This document shows, piece after piece, positions 24,450 through 34,500 of a stretch of DNA of 43,306 bases. The position numbers and the translations under genes are program-made. Source of the DNA: a virus. The DNA is taken from positions 1 to 43,306 of the IMG/VR virus record IMGVR_UViG_3300034198_002474. The stretch is one strand, 5' to 3'. The notes beneath the pieces are model-generated. The model was not told the origin of the DNA. It worked only from the letters and a program-made list of their open reading frames with translations, and searched no databases. Numbering within the stretch: the stretch's first letter is position 1; each line of letters begins with the position of its first letter.

Positions 24450-24457
24450 TATTTATA
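24450..24457 (-). promoter_or_regulatory. Late promoter TATAAATA for the GT9-carbamoyltransferase unit
   Basis: Exact T4 late consensus on the minus strand (context ACTATAAATATCTC), 35 nt before the ATG at 24414 and just downstream of the terminator at 24480-24505. Confidence 0.72.
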
Positions 24458-24479
24458 GTATACGTTTTTAGCGGAGATT

Positions 24480-24505
24480 AAAAAAGGCCTACTAGAGGCC
24501 TTTTT
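24480..24505. terminator. Intrinsic terminator after the fibre/adhesin unit
   Basis: Stem AAAAAGGCCT / AGGCCTTTTT around ACTAG, 15 nt past the stop of the 225-aa gene and before the GT9 unit promoter. Confidence 0.88.
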
Positions 24506-24520
24506 ATTGAACTAACCAAA

Positions 24521-25198
24521 TTATTCAGGTTGTACAAATCTTGGATCATCTGGAAATGGTATCATCCATGGTTTCCAGCCTGCAAACTTAGTTGGGATTG
24601 CTTCTAACTCTTCTTTAAAAGTAAGCAACTTGGCTCTCATTTCGTCTGAGTAGTCTAGTTCTTCGTCTGCTAGATCTCTAACAATGCCTTCAATAATTCT
24701 TAAACGTGCTCCATTATGCTGTTCTTCAGTCATATGGGGCTTTTTCCAAGGAAATGGTTTAATAAACTGTTGTGCATTTAGGTCATATCTAATTTCTGGC
24801 ACTTCATAAGTGTGATCTGGATATGTTGGGTCTGAACGACTGTAGTAAACTTTGTCATCGCCGGGTACTTTATATTCTTTTTGTGGCAATGAAGAACCGT
24901 CAACAGGCTCAGTAAATAAAGATGCAATAACTGGTTCATCAACTGCGGTGATTAACAGAGCAACTCTAGCTTGACCTGCTGTTTGTGCGGCCTTTTCAGC
25001 ACTGCCTTCTGGATCTCTAGTATCATAAAACTGCTTGCCAGATGAAATATCTATAGAGCCGTCTTCTTTGTTAATAAAGATATAAAACTTTTCTTGTCCT
25101 GAATAAGTCCAAGTTCCTTTTAGTTCTAAATCGTTTGTTTGCATCAGATATTCATCTGGTAAATCAAACTGAAAATCGAATGTTACATTTTTAGCCAT
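24521..25198 (-). CDS. Conserved protein, possible tail/adhesin assembly chaperone
   Basis: 225 aa, acidic, without Cys, unlike the three Cys-rich proteins transcribed before it. The N-terminal half (about 1-95) is beta-rich with FDFQFDLPDEYL and GTWTYSGQEKFYIFINKEDG. The middle (VYYSRSDPTYPDHTYEVPEI) is followed by a helical C-terminal half: RLRIIEGIVRDLADEELDYS, LLTFKEELEAIP and a final WKPWMIPFPDDP. This helical part followed by a Trp/Pro ending recalls phage tail-assembly chaperones that end with WP-x-x-P motifs (Phage_tail_APC type). The link is weak. Position right after adhesin-like genes is where T-even phages keep fibre chaperones. A strong AGAGGATT ribosome site precedes the ATG. 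Confidence 0.55.
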   Translation of the reverse strand: MAKNVTFDFQFDLPDEYLMQTNDLELKGTWTYSGQEKFYIFINKEDGSIDISSGKQFYDTRDPEGSAEKAAQTAGQARVALLITAVDEPVIASLFTEPVDGSSLPQKEYKVPGDDKVYYSRSDPTYPDHTYEVPEIRYDLNAQQFIKPFPWKKPHMTEEQHNGARLRIIEGIVRDLADEELDYSDEMRAKLLTFKEELEAIPTKFAGWKPWMIPFPDDPRFVQPE

Positions 25199-25217
25199 TT
25201 TTAATCCTCTATTCCTA

Positions 25218-26006
25218 TTATTTGTATGTTATTCTAACCAATCCAGCCATACCAGGGAATCCACATGCACAACATCCTGCATTGGCATGTCCTGTTAATC
25301 CACCTAGTCCAGGTACATATTGTGATTTCATTTGCGCAAATCCAATGTAAGTACCTGCAATACATGTTTCAAAATCTTGGTAGTTATTACCACGTTTTCC
25401 GATCCACACAACTCCGCCACATTGATTAACTAGGCCACCTGGATAAGCTACTGCATACTTGTTATAGCATAGGTTATCACAACAAGTGTGCCATAGGCAA
25501 CCTCTAACACTTGGTATATTTATATCACCGCCGTAGGCCAGTGGAGCACTACAGGTACACATGGCAAAACAGCAACTTGGGAAACAGCAACTACAGCCGC
25601 CAAATCCGCCTTCTGCACAGAAGTTGCTAAGACCTGTTCCTGTAATATAAGTGCAGTTTCCTCTACATCCAACGGTGGTATTAGAACAGTTTGTTGACTG
25701 CGCCAACTGTATAGCATAACAGTTACCAGAACTAACAGCCAGAGTCTTTTTAGCATAAGAGCCTGAGCCACCCGGTGGGCCATATTGGCAGCAACACGAG
25801 CCAGCACCACCGCCACCGCCGCCCCATATTTCCATAGTTGCGTTGGTAACACCAGTAGGTACAATCCAAGCGTAACAGCAGTATTCTTGGTAGCTATCAA
25901 ACTGGCAAGTCCAGCAAGTAGCTTGCCACTGCATAATTCGCCCGTCGGGCAAACCTATACCAGTAGCGTTACCTGCGGTTGTCAGTAAACTTCGTAAATT
26001 TGACAT
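25218..26006 (-). CDS. Cys-rich, Gly-rich adhesin-like protein, copy 3
   Basis: 262 aa with 28 Cys (about 11%) and many CC and CCC clusters. Shared plan with the next two genes: MSNLRSLL start; a (W)xVPTGVT-x-(L/M)-x-(F/M)-E-x-W strand; poly-Gly GGGGGGAGSCCC; GGSGSYAKKTL; ITGTGLSNFCAEGG; GGLVNQCGGVVW; and the ending FPGMAGLVRITYK. The VP-GVT / poly-Gly / GYA frame is the Gly-rich domain seen at the tips of phage fibres (as in T-even gp38-type adhesins), but with cysteines replacing many loop residues. No signal peptide. Extensive disulfides after lysis or metal binding are possible. Last of three tandem paralogues, an AGGTAAAGA ribosome site 21 nt past the previous gene. Receptor-binding role is inference. 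Confidence 0.75.
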   Translation of the reverse strand: MSNLRSLLTTAGNATGIGLPDGRIMQWQATCWTCQFDSYQEYCCYAWIVPTGVTNATMEIWGGGGGGAGSCCCQYGPPGGSGSYAKKTLAVSSGNCYAIQLAQSTNCSNTTVGCRGNCTYITGTGLSNFCAEGGFGGCSCCFPSCCFAMCTCSAPLAYGGDINIPSVRGCLWHTCCDNLCYNKYAVAYPGGLVNQCGGVVWIGKRGNNYQDFETCIAGTYIGFAQMKSQYVPGLGGLTGHANAGCCACGFPGMAGLVRITYK

Positions 26007-26026
26007 GTTTATCTTTACCTATTATA

Positions 26027-26920
26027 TTATCTGTATGTCATTCGAACCATGCCGGCTGCGCCTGGGAATCCGTAACAACAACCACCACCACATGATGTAG
26101 CAGATGGAGCACCCATACCTGGTATAAAGTTACCGTCAGTGTCAACAGACCATCCAATAGTAGGAACACATTTTGTCCATTCGTTATTACATGCATCGCC
26201 TTGTACGCGAACCCAAGTTGTTCCGCCACATTGATTAACTAGGCCGCCTGGGAATTGTATTCCATATTTCCAATAGCAACTAGCACAAGAGCATTGTGAC
26301 CATAATAGACCTGGACGTCCTGGAGCGCCACCGTCAGCACCGTAATAACAAGCACAGTAGTTATATGCATCATAACATAGATATACATAACCAGTGTTGT
26401 TACCTGCGCAACTGTAGTTGCCCCAGAAAGTAAAGCAACATGATTTTCCGCTACAACCACCAGTAGCACAGAAGTTGTTTAGTCCCGAGCCTGTTATCCA
26501 AGAGTTACATCCAACAATTCCGCAACAAGTAACTGCACAGTCTGTAGTACTGGCTGCTTGAATGGTATAACATTGGCAAGAATTGTATGTAAAGTTACAG
26601 GCCGCTGTAGTAAGTGTTTTATAAGCATAAGCGCCGGCGCCGCCTGGTTGGCCTTGCATACAGCAACATCCACCAGCACCGCCACCACCGCCACCCCATA
26701 TTTCAAAAGTTATACAGCATACACCCTTTGGTACACACCAGTTAGCAAGACAGTTATGGCAATAGTTTGTATCCACAGTATATTGACACCAACTAACCAT
26801 TGTCTGTTGACAACCTTGAGCTCCAGGTGTTCCTGTAGCATAATAGCTACTATTTGAGTAACTAGTTGCTGTGTTAAACTTGCTGGAGCCTGTGTATAAT
26901 AATGATTTTATATTTGACAT
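26027..26920 (-). CDS. Cys-rich, Gly-rich adhesin-like protein, copy 2
   Basis: 297 aa with 34 Cys (11.4%), the highest of the three. It has MSNIKSLL at the start, VPKGVCCITFEIWGGGGGGA, GGCCCMQGQPGGAGAYAYK, ITGSGLNNFCATGG, PGGLVNQCGGTTW and a FPGAAGMVRMTYR end. Tyr and Asn are also abundant (YNYCACYYG). Compared with copy 3 it carries extra sequence in the first 60 residues and in the middle Cys loops, while the Gly frame is kept, so loops diverge and scaffold is conserved. It starts one base after the stop of copy 1, with GGAGC inside that gene's last codons. No homologue with known function comes to mind. Confidence 0.75.
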   Translation of the reverse strand: MSNIKSLLYTGSSKFNTATSYSNSSYYATGTPGAQGCQQTMVSWCQYTVDTNYCHNCLANWCVPKGVCCITFEIWGGGGGGAGGCCCMQGQPGGAGAYAYKTLTTAACNFTYNSCQCYTIQAASTTDCAVTCCGIVGCNSWITGSGLNNFCATGGCSGKSCCFTFWGNYSCAGNNTGYVYLCYDAYNYCACYYGADGGAPGRPGLLWSQCSCASCYWKYGIQFPGGLVNQCGGTTWVRVQGDACNNEWTKCVPTIGWSVDTDGNFIPGMGAPSATSCGGGCCYGFPGAAGMVRMTYR

Positions 26921-26921
26921 T

Positions 26922-27827
26922 TTAGCTCCATGAGATTCTAATCATTCCAGGGCCGCCTGGTGCACCGCAATAACAGTTACCACCAAACGCTGTGGCACCA
27001 AATCCGCCTTGACCAACTGTTCTTGCATACGTGCCGCCAGTAAATCCTTGTCCTGTTCTACAACTTTCGTATTCGCCTGTTGTATTAACACCGGCTGCTC
27101 TTATATATTGGAATGCACAGCCGTCTGTAGTTTGATTTGAACCATAAGGAATAACGCCTCTATATCCGCAAGTATTAGCTTGACAGTTTTCAGTGTACCA
27201 ATATGACCATGTGCCCGGGACACCATAGTCTGATCCAAAATAACATGCACACGAGAAGCTAGCACCGCTTGGGCCACCATAACAGCAATTAGGGAAAGTA
27301 CCGCATCCATTAACCATGGCACTGTAACAAGAGTCTGCACAATAACAGCAGTTAAACCAGAAACAACTTGTGTAGCCTGGCAATCCGCCTTCTGCACAAA
27401 AGTTAGTAAGTCCGTAGCCAGTTACCCAAGATTGGCATCCCCTGTAACCGCAACTAAATGCTGGGCTACAGCATCCGTAGTACCCAGCAAATAAAATATA
27501 ACAACAGTTGCCTAGTGCCCCTGTTACTGTTTTACGAGCATAAGCACCTGATCCTCCAGACCAGCCCCATTCGCAACAGCAAGCACCTGCGCCGCCGCCA
27601 CCTGCACCCCATGCTTCAAATGTAAGTCTAGTAACACCAGTAGGTACTACCCAGCAACAGTGTGTATTTCTGCAGTAGTTTGTGTCTTGTGCGCCAGCGC
27701 CTGAGCATAGGCCAACAAACACTAACTCGCTACCAGTTTTTAACCTTGACAACGGTGACGTGCGATTGGTTAAATCTGGACTTGTTCCGTCGCCGTATGC
27801 AGGTAGTAAGCTTCTTAAGTTTGACAT
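26922..27827 (-). CDS. Cys-rich, Gly-rich adhesin-like protein, copy 1
   Basis: 301 aa with 30 Cys (10%). Plan as in the other copies: MSNLRSLLPAYGDG, CCWVVPTGVTRLTFEAWGAG, a CCC followed by GGSGAYARKTV, VTGYGLTNFCAEGG and APGGPGMIRISWS. It alone has a long N-terminal segment with no Cys (residues 9-40) and a longer Gly-rich end (RTVGQGGFGATAFGG). It begins 3 nt after the stop of the 107-aa gene and lies first of the three paralogues, downstream of the giant fibres. Cells keep cytoplasmic cysteines reduced, so disulfides would form only outside the cell, fitting a virion tip exposed to the medium; this is inference. Confidence 0.75.
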   Translation of the reverse strand: MSNLRSLLPAYGDGTSPDLTNRTSPLSRLKTGSELVFVGLCSGAGAQDTNYCRNTHCCWVVPTGVTRLTFEAWGAGGGGAGACCCEWGWSGGSGAYARKTVTGALGNCCYILFAGYYGCCSPAFSCGYRGCQSWVTGYGLTNFCAEGGLPGYTSCFWFNCCYCADSCYSAMVNGCGTFPNCCYGGPSGASFSCACYFGSDYGVPGTWSYWYTENCQANTCGYRGVIPYGSNQTTDGCAFQYIRAAGVNTTGEYESCRTGQGFTGGTYARTVGQGGFGATAFGGNCYCGAPGGPGMIRISWS

Positions 27828-27830
27828 TTA

Positions 27831-28154
27831 TTATGATCCGCAAATAACCCAACCGTACGTTACATTGTAAACAAGTGTAATGCTGGCATAGCTAACGTTA
27901 ATCGTTAAATCTTCAGTTAAGTTTTGAATTTTTAAGCTGTTTCTTGCAACAGTGATGTTGTTTGTACCTGCATTTCCGCCAATGTCGATGATCTGTACAG
28001 TGTCACCTTCAATGGGGGTAGCTGGTAAAGTAATAGTAAAAGCACCGCCGGCTGTACTGGCAAAAATACGATCATTAACTATAGCATTATAGTTTGACGT
28101 AACTGTCCTGTTTACGGCGCCTGCTGTTCCGATTGTTGTAATATATCTTCCCAT
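27831..28154 (-). CDS. Small beta-rich virion protein, fibre-tip-like
   Basis: 107 aa. FTITLPATPIEGDTVQIIDI (about 38-57) and NNITVARNSLKIQ are a phage fibre-end pattern: a beta sandwich or knob seen at the ends of many fibre and baseplate proteins of marine phages (the P-x-x-G-D-x-V-x-I-x-D motif). It ends with SITLVYNVTYGWVICGS, also typical. Here the unit is a free-standing gene, probably a separate subunit binding next to the large fibres or the Cys-rich tips. A late motif 21 nt upstream overlaps the stop of the 108-aa gene, and an AGGGGAAA ribosome site follows, so the adhesin genes can be transcribed apart from the giant fibres. Confidence 0.65.
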   Translation of the reverse strand: MGRYITTIGTAGAVNRTVTSNYNAIVNDRIFASTAGGAFTITLPATPIEGDTVQIIDIGGNAGTNNITVARNSLKIQNLTEDLTINVSYASITLVYNVTYGWVICGS

Positions 28155-28175
28155 TTAAGTTTCCCCTAACAGTAT

Positions 28176-28182
28176 TATTTAT
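28176..28182 (-). promoter_or_regulatory. Late promoter motif ATAAATA for the adhesin unit
   Basis: Minus-strand ACATAAATAATAC, 21 nt before the ATG at 28154 and overlapping the preceding stop codon. It would drive the 107-aa gene, the three Cys-rich genes and the 225-aa gene up to the terminator at 24480-24505. Confidence 0.58.
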
Positions 28183-28505
28183 GTCGTAGACGTTTCAATA
28201 CCGTACGCCACTGCGGTGACGTTTGCGGTACTTGCACGTACTAAAATGCTCTTACCTGCGTCTAGCACTAAACCTGTTCTTTCAAGAACACCCTTAGCAT
28301 AAACTTCAGTATCGTATTCAATGTATTCGTTTGCGGCAATAGCACTAGTAGAAGTAGAAATACCTACTCTTACTGTGATTGCCTGATTGCTTCTATTTAC
28401 AATCGATAAGTTTGCGACTGCAAATGTGTTGGACGGAACGGTGTAAATCAGCGTGTCTGTTGCCGCGCTGGTCATATCTATCGCTCCTAATCTTCCTGTT
28501 GCCAT
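28179..28505 (-). CDS. Small conserved virion protein, beta sandwich
   Basis: 108 aa. DTLIYTVPSNTFAVANLSIV (about 17-36), a TVRVGIS strand, EYIEYDTEV and LDAGKSILVRASTANV give an all-beta, roughly eight-strand pattern. I remember such roughly 105-aa proteins in T4-like marine phages in the fibre/baseplate region, with no assigned function. Its order of elements is similar to the 109-aa protein at 41064-41393 (strand, N-x-T, Y-x-(K/E), G-x-x-(I/L), V-x-A), so the two may be distant paralogues. An ACGGAG ribosome site lies 13 nt after the giant-fibre stop. Role as a minor fibre or baseplate component is inference. Confidence 0.65.
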   Translation of the reverse strand: MATGRLGAIDMTSAATDTLIYTVPSNTFAVANLSIVNRSNQAITVRVGISTSTSAIAANEYIEYDTEVYAKGVLERTGLVLDAGKSILVRASTANVTAVAYGIETSTT

Positions 28506-28518
28506 GTTTAATTCTCCG

Positions 28519-31500
28519 TTAAGTTAATAAGAAATTCAATGCTAATGGCGCACCATCTACGCCGCCAATAAACGTCATTCGGGTATTTACGTTAATTTGG
28601 ACATTAGTAGTTGTTGATATTGAATTTCCTGCGATGTATATTACACCCGCCGTTAGTGTATTTACGTTCAAAGCACCACCACCGCCACCAATTTGGCTGG
28701 TAATGTAAGATTTGATAGCCTTTTGTGTTGGAACAATATTATCCGAGTTAGCAGTAAAGTAAGGATCTGTAGAGAACGATGTAATCGTTGCACTAGTTCC
28801 GCCCAATGTAACTGCGCCCAAAGTAATCTGGTTCAAACCTGCAATATTAAATGCATCAGCATTCAATGTTGCAACACCCGTTGCCTGTTGAACTGTAAAC
28901 AAGTCGCCAACGTTGAAGTTACCGTCTTGGTCAGTTGATGTAAAGAACACACGGCCGCCGCCGTAAGCTACGGTTTGTTTAGTAGCATCGACTGCTAATA
29001 ATGGTGTTCCAGGGTAGTTAGTGTTTGTTATATTTCCAGTACCAATATTTAAGAAATCGTGTCCTGTTAATCGTACTTGGCTATATTTTAGTCTTAATGT
29101 AGTAGCAGTTCCATGCGCAGGAGCATTAGATGCAGTTAGCGATGGGCTAATCTGGAATGTTGCTGTATATGGTGTTAATCCGCTGCCGGTTGTTAGTAGA
29201 TTATTTACAGCTACTAGCTTATAGTAGATGCCGTTGCCGGTAATAACCACGTTAGAGCCAGGTGTAGGAGCTGAGTACAAGTTGGTTACATTGATATAGT
29301 TACCAGTTTGATACATGTCTGCCCAACCGTTACCAGCTGAAACTATTGCGGCTGCGGTAGCATACTGTGTACCTCTACTGTTAAATGTTGGGTTACCAAG
29401 AACACCTACTCCAATTCTTACAGACCAAGTAAATGCTACAGTAGCATTAGGATCAGTAATGGTCATTGTCGGAGCACTTGCATATCCGCTACCAGGTTCA
29501 ATAACTCTAAACTCTGATGTTTGGCCGGCCGATACTTTAACTCGGCCACGGGCAGTTGCGCCAACTACTACACTATTTGCTACAGTTGTTGATGGTGTTA
29601 GTGTTACCCATAATGGAACAGAACTTGGATTACCAAATGCTACAGCTATCCATGATGCTGATGAACCTAATGTTCTCGGAGTCCAGTTAATACCATCTTC
29701 TGAGCTTGCGGCTGTGGCTGTTGATCCTGAAGCTGTTGCAAGGAACAATCCTTGACCATAACGAACCTTAGTCCATGTTTGGCTTACTGGTAGTCCAGCG
29801 CCCGATGCATACCATGTGATACCGTCTAGACTGTATGCGGCACTAGTACTTCCGCTTGCCACTGCTACAAAACGTCCGTTACCAAAAGTAACACTTGACC
29901 AAGTTGCAGATGCTGGCAATGTTGCCGCTGTCCAAGTTGTACCATCATTGGTAGAGTATGCGGCCACTGTACCACCACTTGCTACTGCAACCCATGTTCC
30001 AGGGCCGTATGCAACACCAGTCCATGCGTTTGTTGAACCAGGCAATGCACCGCCTGCACTCCAACTAGAGCCGTTTGTGCTGACGTTGTTAGTAGTTGCA
30101 CCACTCATAACTGCAATAAATTTACCGTTGCCGTATGCGATTGCAGACCAGTTACCGCTGACAGTTAATGCACCGCCTGCTGTCCAAGTTGTACCACCGT
30201 CAACACTCTTGGCAGTATTTGTAGTGCTGTTTGCCACAGCAATCCATGTGCTAGTACCGCTAGGTGCACCATAGGCTAAACTTGTCCAAGTTGATGTTGC
30301 AGGTAATGCGCCACCAGCTGACCATGTTGTACCGTTTGTACTGTATTGACTTGTTGTAACTCCAGATGCTACTGCAACATATCTTCCGCCTGCGGCTGTA
30401 CCGCTATAGGTAAAGTTAGTTACTGCACCAGTTATTGCATTAACGTTGGTTACTGTAATCACTAGATCGTTTGTAGTACTTGTTCCACCTAAACTTGTTC
30501 CGGCAATAGTAATAGTATTACCAATGGTGTATAGTGTTCCGCCCGCTGCCAATGCTACGCTATAGGCAACACCTGTTTTTGTTACAGTAAACTGTGCGTT
30601 TGTTCCTGACCCTGCGTTAACTGTACCAGTTTGGCTAGCGTAAGTAGCATTTAGATCACCATATGCACAATCTACCCATGCCGCACTAGTTTGTGTACGA
30701 GCAGTTGCAGTATAAGTAGGAGCAGTAAATGTAATACGTGGCTCAATAATATATGATGATGTAGTATCTAATGTACTAGAAATAGGCCATCCTGGAACAA
30801 CATGATCCCAACCAGCCGCATATAAACTAACACTAAGACCAGTTAATGTTGCTGTGATTGATTGTGCTCCACCGCTTGGTGCTGTTGATACCTGGAACGT
30901 AGTTCCGCCAGTTAACGATGCGCCAACAACATAATACACAGATGTAGCTGACAAGTTTGAAACTGCGCCATTTAAATAAATTGGCATGTTAGCATATAAT
31001 GTTGCTACACTTGCTGTAGTTAACGTGTTTGCACCAGTTGTACAACCAGTGATAGTTAATGTTGTAAATGATTCTTTTGCAATCTTAGCAACTTTTCCGC
31101 CGGCGGCATAATCTACTACAAAACCAGTTTGGCCTGCACCAGTTCCGCTGGTAATTAATAATCTCATACCTCTGTAGACATTATCAATCGCTTGGTCTGT
31201 TGCCGCAATAGTAAACTGTATAGTGTTACCAGTTTGGCCAGTGTTGGCTATTGATACATAGTTTGTACCAGTAGTTAATACTCGATTTTCAAATACACCG
31301 TTATCTCTAAATTCATTAGCGACCACAGATGCTCCGTAACCTGCACCAGATACTGAGTAAGTAACTGTGTTGTAGTTGTTACCAGCATTTAAATATTCAA
31401 ATCTGTAAATTTTGTTTACTACATCTGTAACCACGTTGGTAATCAATGCTGGATAAGATCTGTTGTTGATTGTAGCAGTTAGTGGTACTTCAGATGAATC

Positions 31501-34500
31501 AACACCTTCAGCAACGGTACCGTATGTACCATATGAGCTGTTACCGTTGGTAGCACGAATCTTACCACCGTTCTCAGCAAGATAACCAATATGTCCATAG
31601 TATGAGAACACCGACACAAGTTCTGTTAAGGCATTTGCGCCTGTACACCAAACACCAATACCGTCACTTAGTACTTGTGTAAAGTCGTTTGACACAATAG
31701 AACGATTTCCACCGTTATGTAGTGTGCCGTCAATCTTACATCCTACGCAAGCTGTACCAAATGTCGTTACGTTTTGTACATAGCAAGAGCGAGTTGTTAT
31801 CCATACACGGCTGTCGTTTGGTCCCCAACCTGGGTCTAAACTTACATAAGCACCGGCTGATGGGCGACGTGTACCGTAGGCATTTACGGATCCTAGTGTT
31901 CCGCTAAGTCCTTGTACTGTTAAGTTTCTAACACCAGTACCGTTGCGTACATAGAACATGTCTTCTGTTGTTGATCCAACACCGTTATTAACAGCACGTC
32001 TGTAATATCTTGCAGCCAATAAAGTTTTATAGTTGCCAGTATAGATCAAATCATAACAGACTGCATCAATTAAAGAACGAATATCTCTTGCACAATAAGT
32101 TGCATTGTATAAAAGTTTAACACCAAATGATCCGCTAGCTGCCTGCCATATTAGTGCGGGGCCGCCACTAAATGCGGCAACTCTAAATTTTGTTCCGCCA
32201 GATGTTGAGTGAACATAATAGGTTGTTCCGGCAACAATAGTTCCTACTGTGGTACCTGTAAACACTACTGGCATTCCAACAGTTAAGTTTGCGTTTGATG
32301 CGCAGGTAATATCGCCGTTGGTTGCTGTTGCTGTACAAGTAGTACTGTAAGTAGTATCGGCCCATGCAACTGCTTCTGCGGCAAAGAAATCTTTATTTTC
32401 TTGTAGTACCGCAATAGAATCAAAATAGGCCTGCGTAGTTGTAGGAGTGTTAGATCCTGACAGTGTTGGAGCAGAACCTGAACTATTAATGTAGTAGTTC
32501 AAATAGTCTACATAGTTTTGTAATAGTGCAACTGCCGCTGTACCAACTGTGCTGTTACCTGCCGGTCTGGTTGTTACTTGTGTTACAGTATTTCCAGAAC
32601 TTGGTGTTACAGAAATGTTTTGAATAACATTTGAAATAATACCTTTTACTTGGTTTGCTGCCGCAATACTGTAGGTAGTGTCAGTTGAAGGAATCGTTCC
32701 TGGGCTTGGACGAATGTTAGTACTACGTAGTTCGTCGCCTACTACCGCAGTATTTTCTGGAACAATGATAGGTAATGTTTCGTAGAAAATACCAGTTTTT
32801 ACAAAGATTGTATAGTTTGTAATAACTTCAGCTGGTATGTTTGTAGATACTTGCGCAGTTAACGCATCAGTAATAATCTTAACTAAGTTAGTTAAAATTG
32901 TTGTTACACCGGACTCAAGTGTTTTTGTTGCATCTGTTACACGAGTAACTGTTCCCTGATATGATGTACCTGGCGCAGTATTGGCCAATACTGCATTGAT
33001 AACAGTTAACATATAGTTGTAACCAGCAACGTCTTGAGCACTTTGTGCCGATAGTAATGAATATGTACCTGTTGTAGTTGGGTTTGAACCAGTTAATGCA
33101 TTAACATAGGCCAACGCTGCCTTACGTGATTTTCTGTTACCGCCATGTGACAAGTCCCAAGCTAGGGCATCAATAACTAATCCAATATCGCGTTCACACT
33201 TGGTTTGATTGTAGGTAAATGAAGAAGTAAATGGACTAAGATTATTAGTAACTTGATAGTTGATCCAGCCAATAACTTCTTTTTGTATGTAGCTTCTATT
33301 TCTTGTTAGCAAGTTAACTGCATTGGAATTTTGCGAACCATTTTCAATTTGTTCGCAAGCGTACCTAACAGTTAACCAAGGACGATCTAATGTTACACCG
33401 TAATCAGGCGCAGGAGTGTTTGATCCAGATGCGGCAACATAGTACACTTGATCAATAACACCAAAGTATGACCAGCTTGGTAGTAGGCCAGTTGATACTT
33501 TTAATAGTTGGCCTGCTAGACCAATGCCTAGTCTTGTAGGACCTGCATTGCCAAAGTAAACAATGTCACCTGTTGTTGATAATATAGATGTGCTTGCTCC
33601 AGCGGCCACTACGTTCCAATAAGTAGATGTTAAATCTGCATCAGGTCTGTTACCGCTACTAGAAGTATGTGCCAGTACACAAATATACGATGTTGGGCCG
33701 TAGGTTACAGTATCTCCTGCAACATACGCAATACTTGACGACCATGTTGAAGCAATACCACTTGAAGTAAATGTACTTATTGGGCCTGTACCGCCGCCAC
33801 CAGAAATGCCAGTTACTGTGATTAGTACATCATTGAAAGGCGTTGTTCCGCCAACACTAGTACCTAAGATTTTTAATGTATTTCCAACTGCGTACCCGCT
33901 GCCGTTTGCTGTTTTAGTTACAGTGTATGAAGTTCCGCTTGTATCAACTGTAAACTGTGCGCTAGTACCAGATCCAACAATATTAGTTCCTGATAAACCA
34001 GTAAATGTTTGAGCAGTTGGTTTCCACTTGATACCAAAGTTTAAACGAGACCAATAGGTGTTATTTGGCGGTTGATTTGCACCACTTGAAGTATGGTCAG
34101 CAATAACTAGATAAGTGTAACCACCGTTACGAACTACATCGCCTACTTTGTAAGCAACCGTTGAACCTGACCAGTCACCACGGAAATTAAATCCAGTAGT
34201 AAACACTGCCCAGTCTGATGCATTAGATGTAGGTGTCTTATTGATGTGGTTGGTCTTGGCAATGTAGGAAAAACCACCGTATGTAACTAGATCTCCAGGT
34301 TGATATGTAGTAGCATTGCTCCAGCTATTTTCAAACTGTAGTCCTTCTACAAACTTTGCCCAGTTAGACTCATCTGTAATGAACGAAGTTGTTGATACAT
34401 GATAAGTTGTACAAATCCAAATATCAGCACCGTACTTGACAACATCGTTGACTTTATAACGAATACTACCCGCGGCATTCCAATCACCTAAATAGATAAT

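Noticed and set aside
25520-26706. Val/Ala-rich minus-strand frames inside the Cys-rich genes
   Set aside because: Shifted-frame readings of TGT/TGC-rich DNA. The in-frame proteins keep matching start, Gly frame and end motifs in all three copies.
29315-30274. Plus-strand open frames of 146-152 codons opposite the 2235-aa fibre
   Set aside because: They mirror the repetitive propeller DNA, are Val/Ala/Pro-rich without domain features, and lack ribosome sites. Similar shadows opposite the 1789-aa fibre and the sheath were also dropped.
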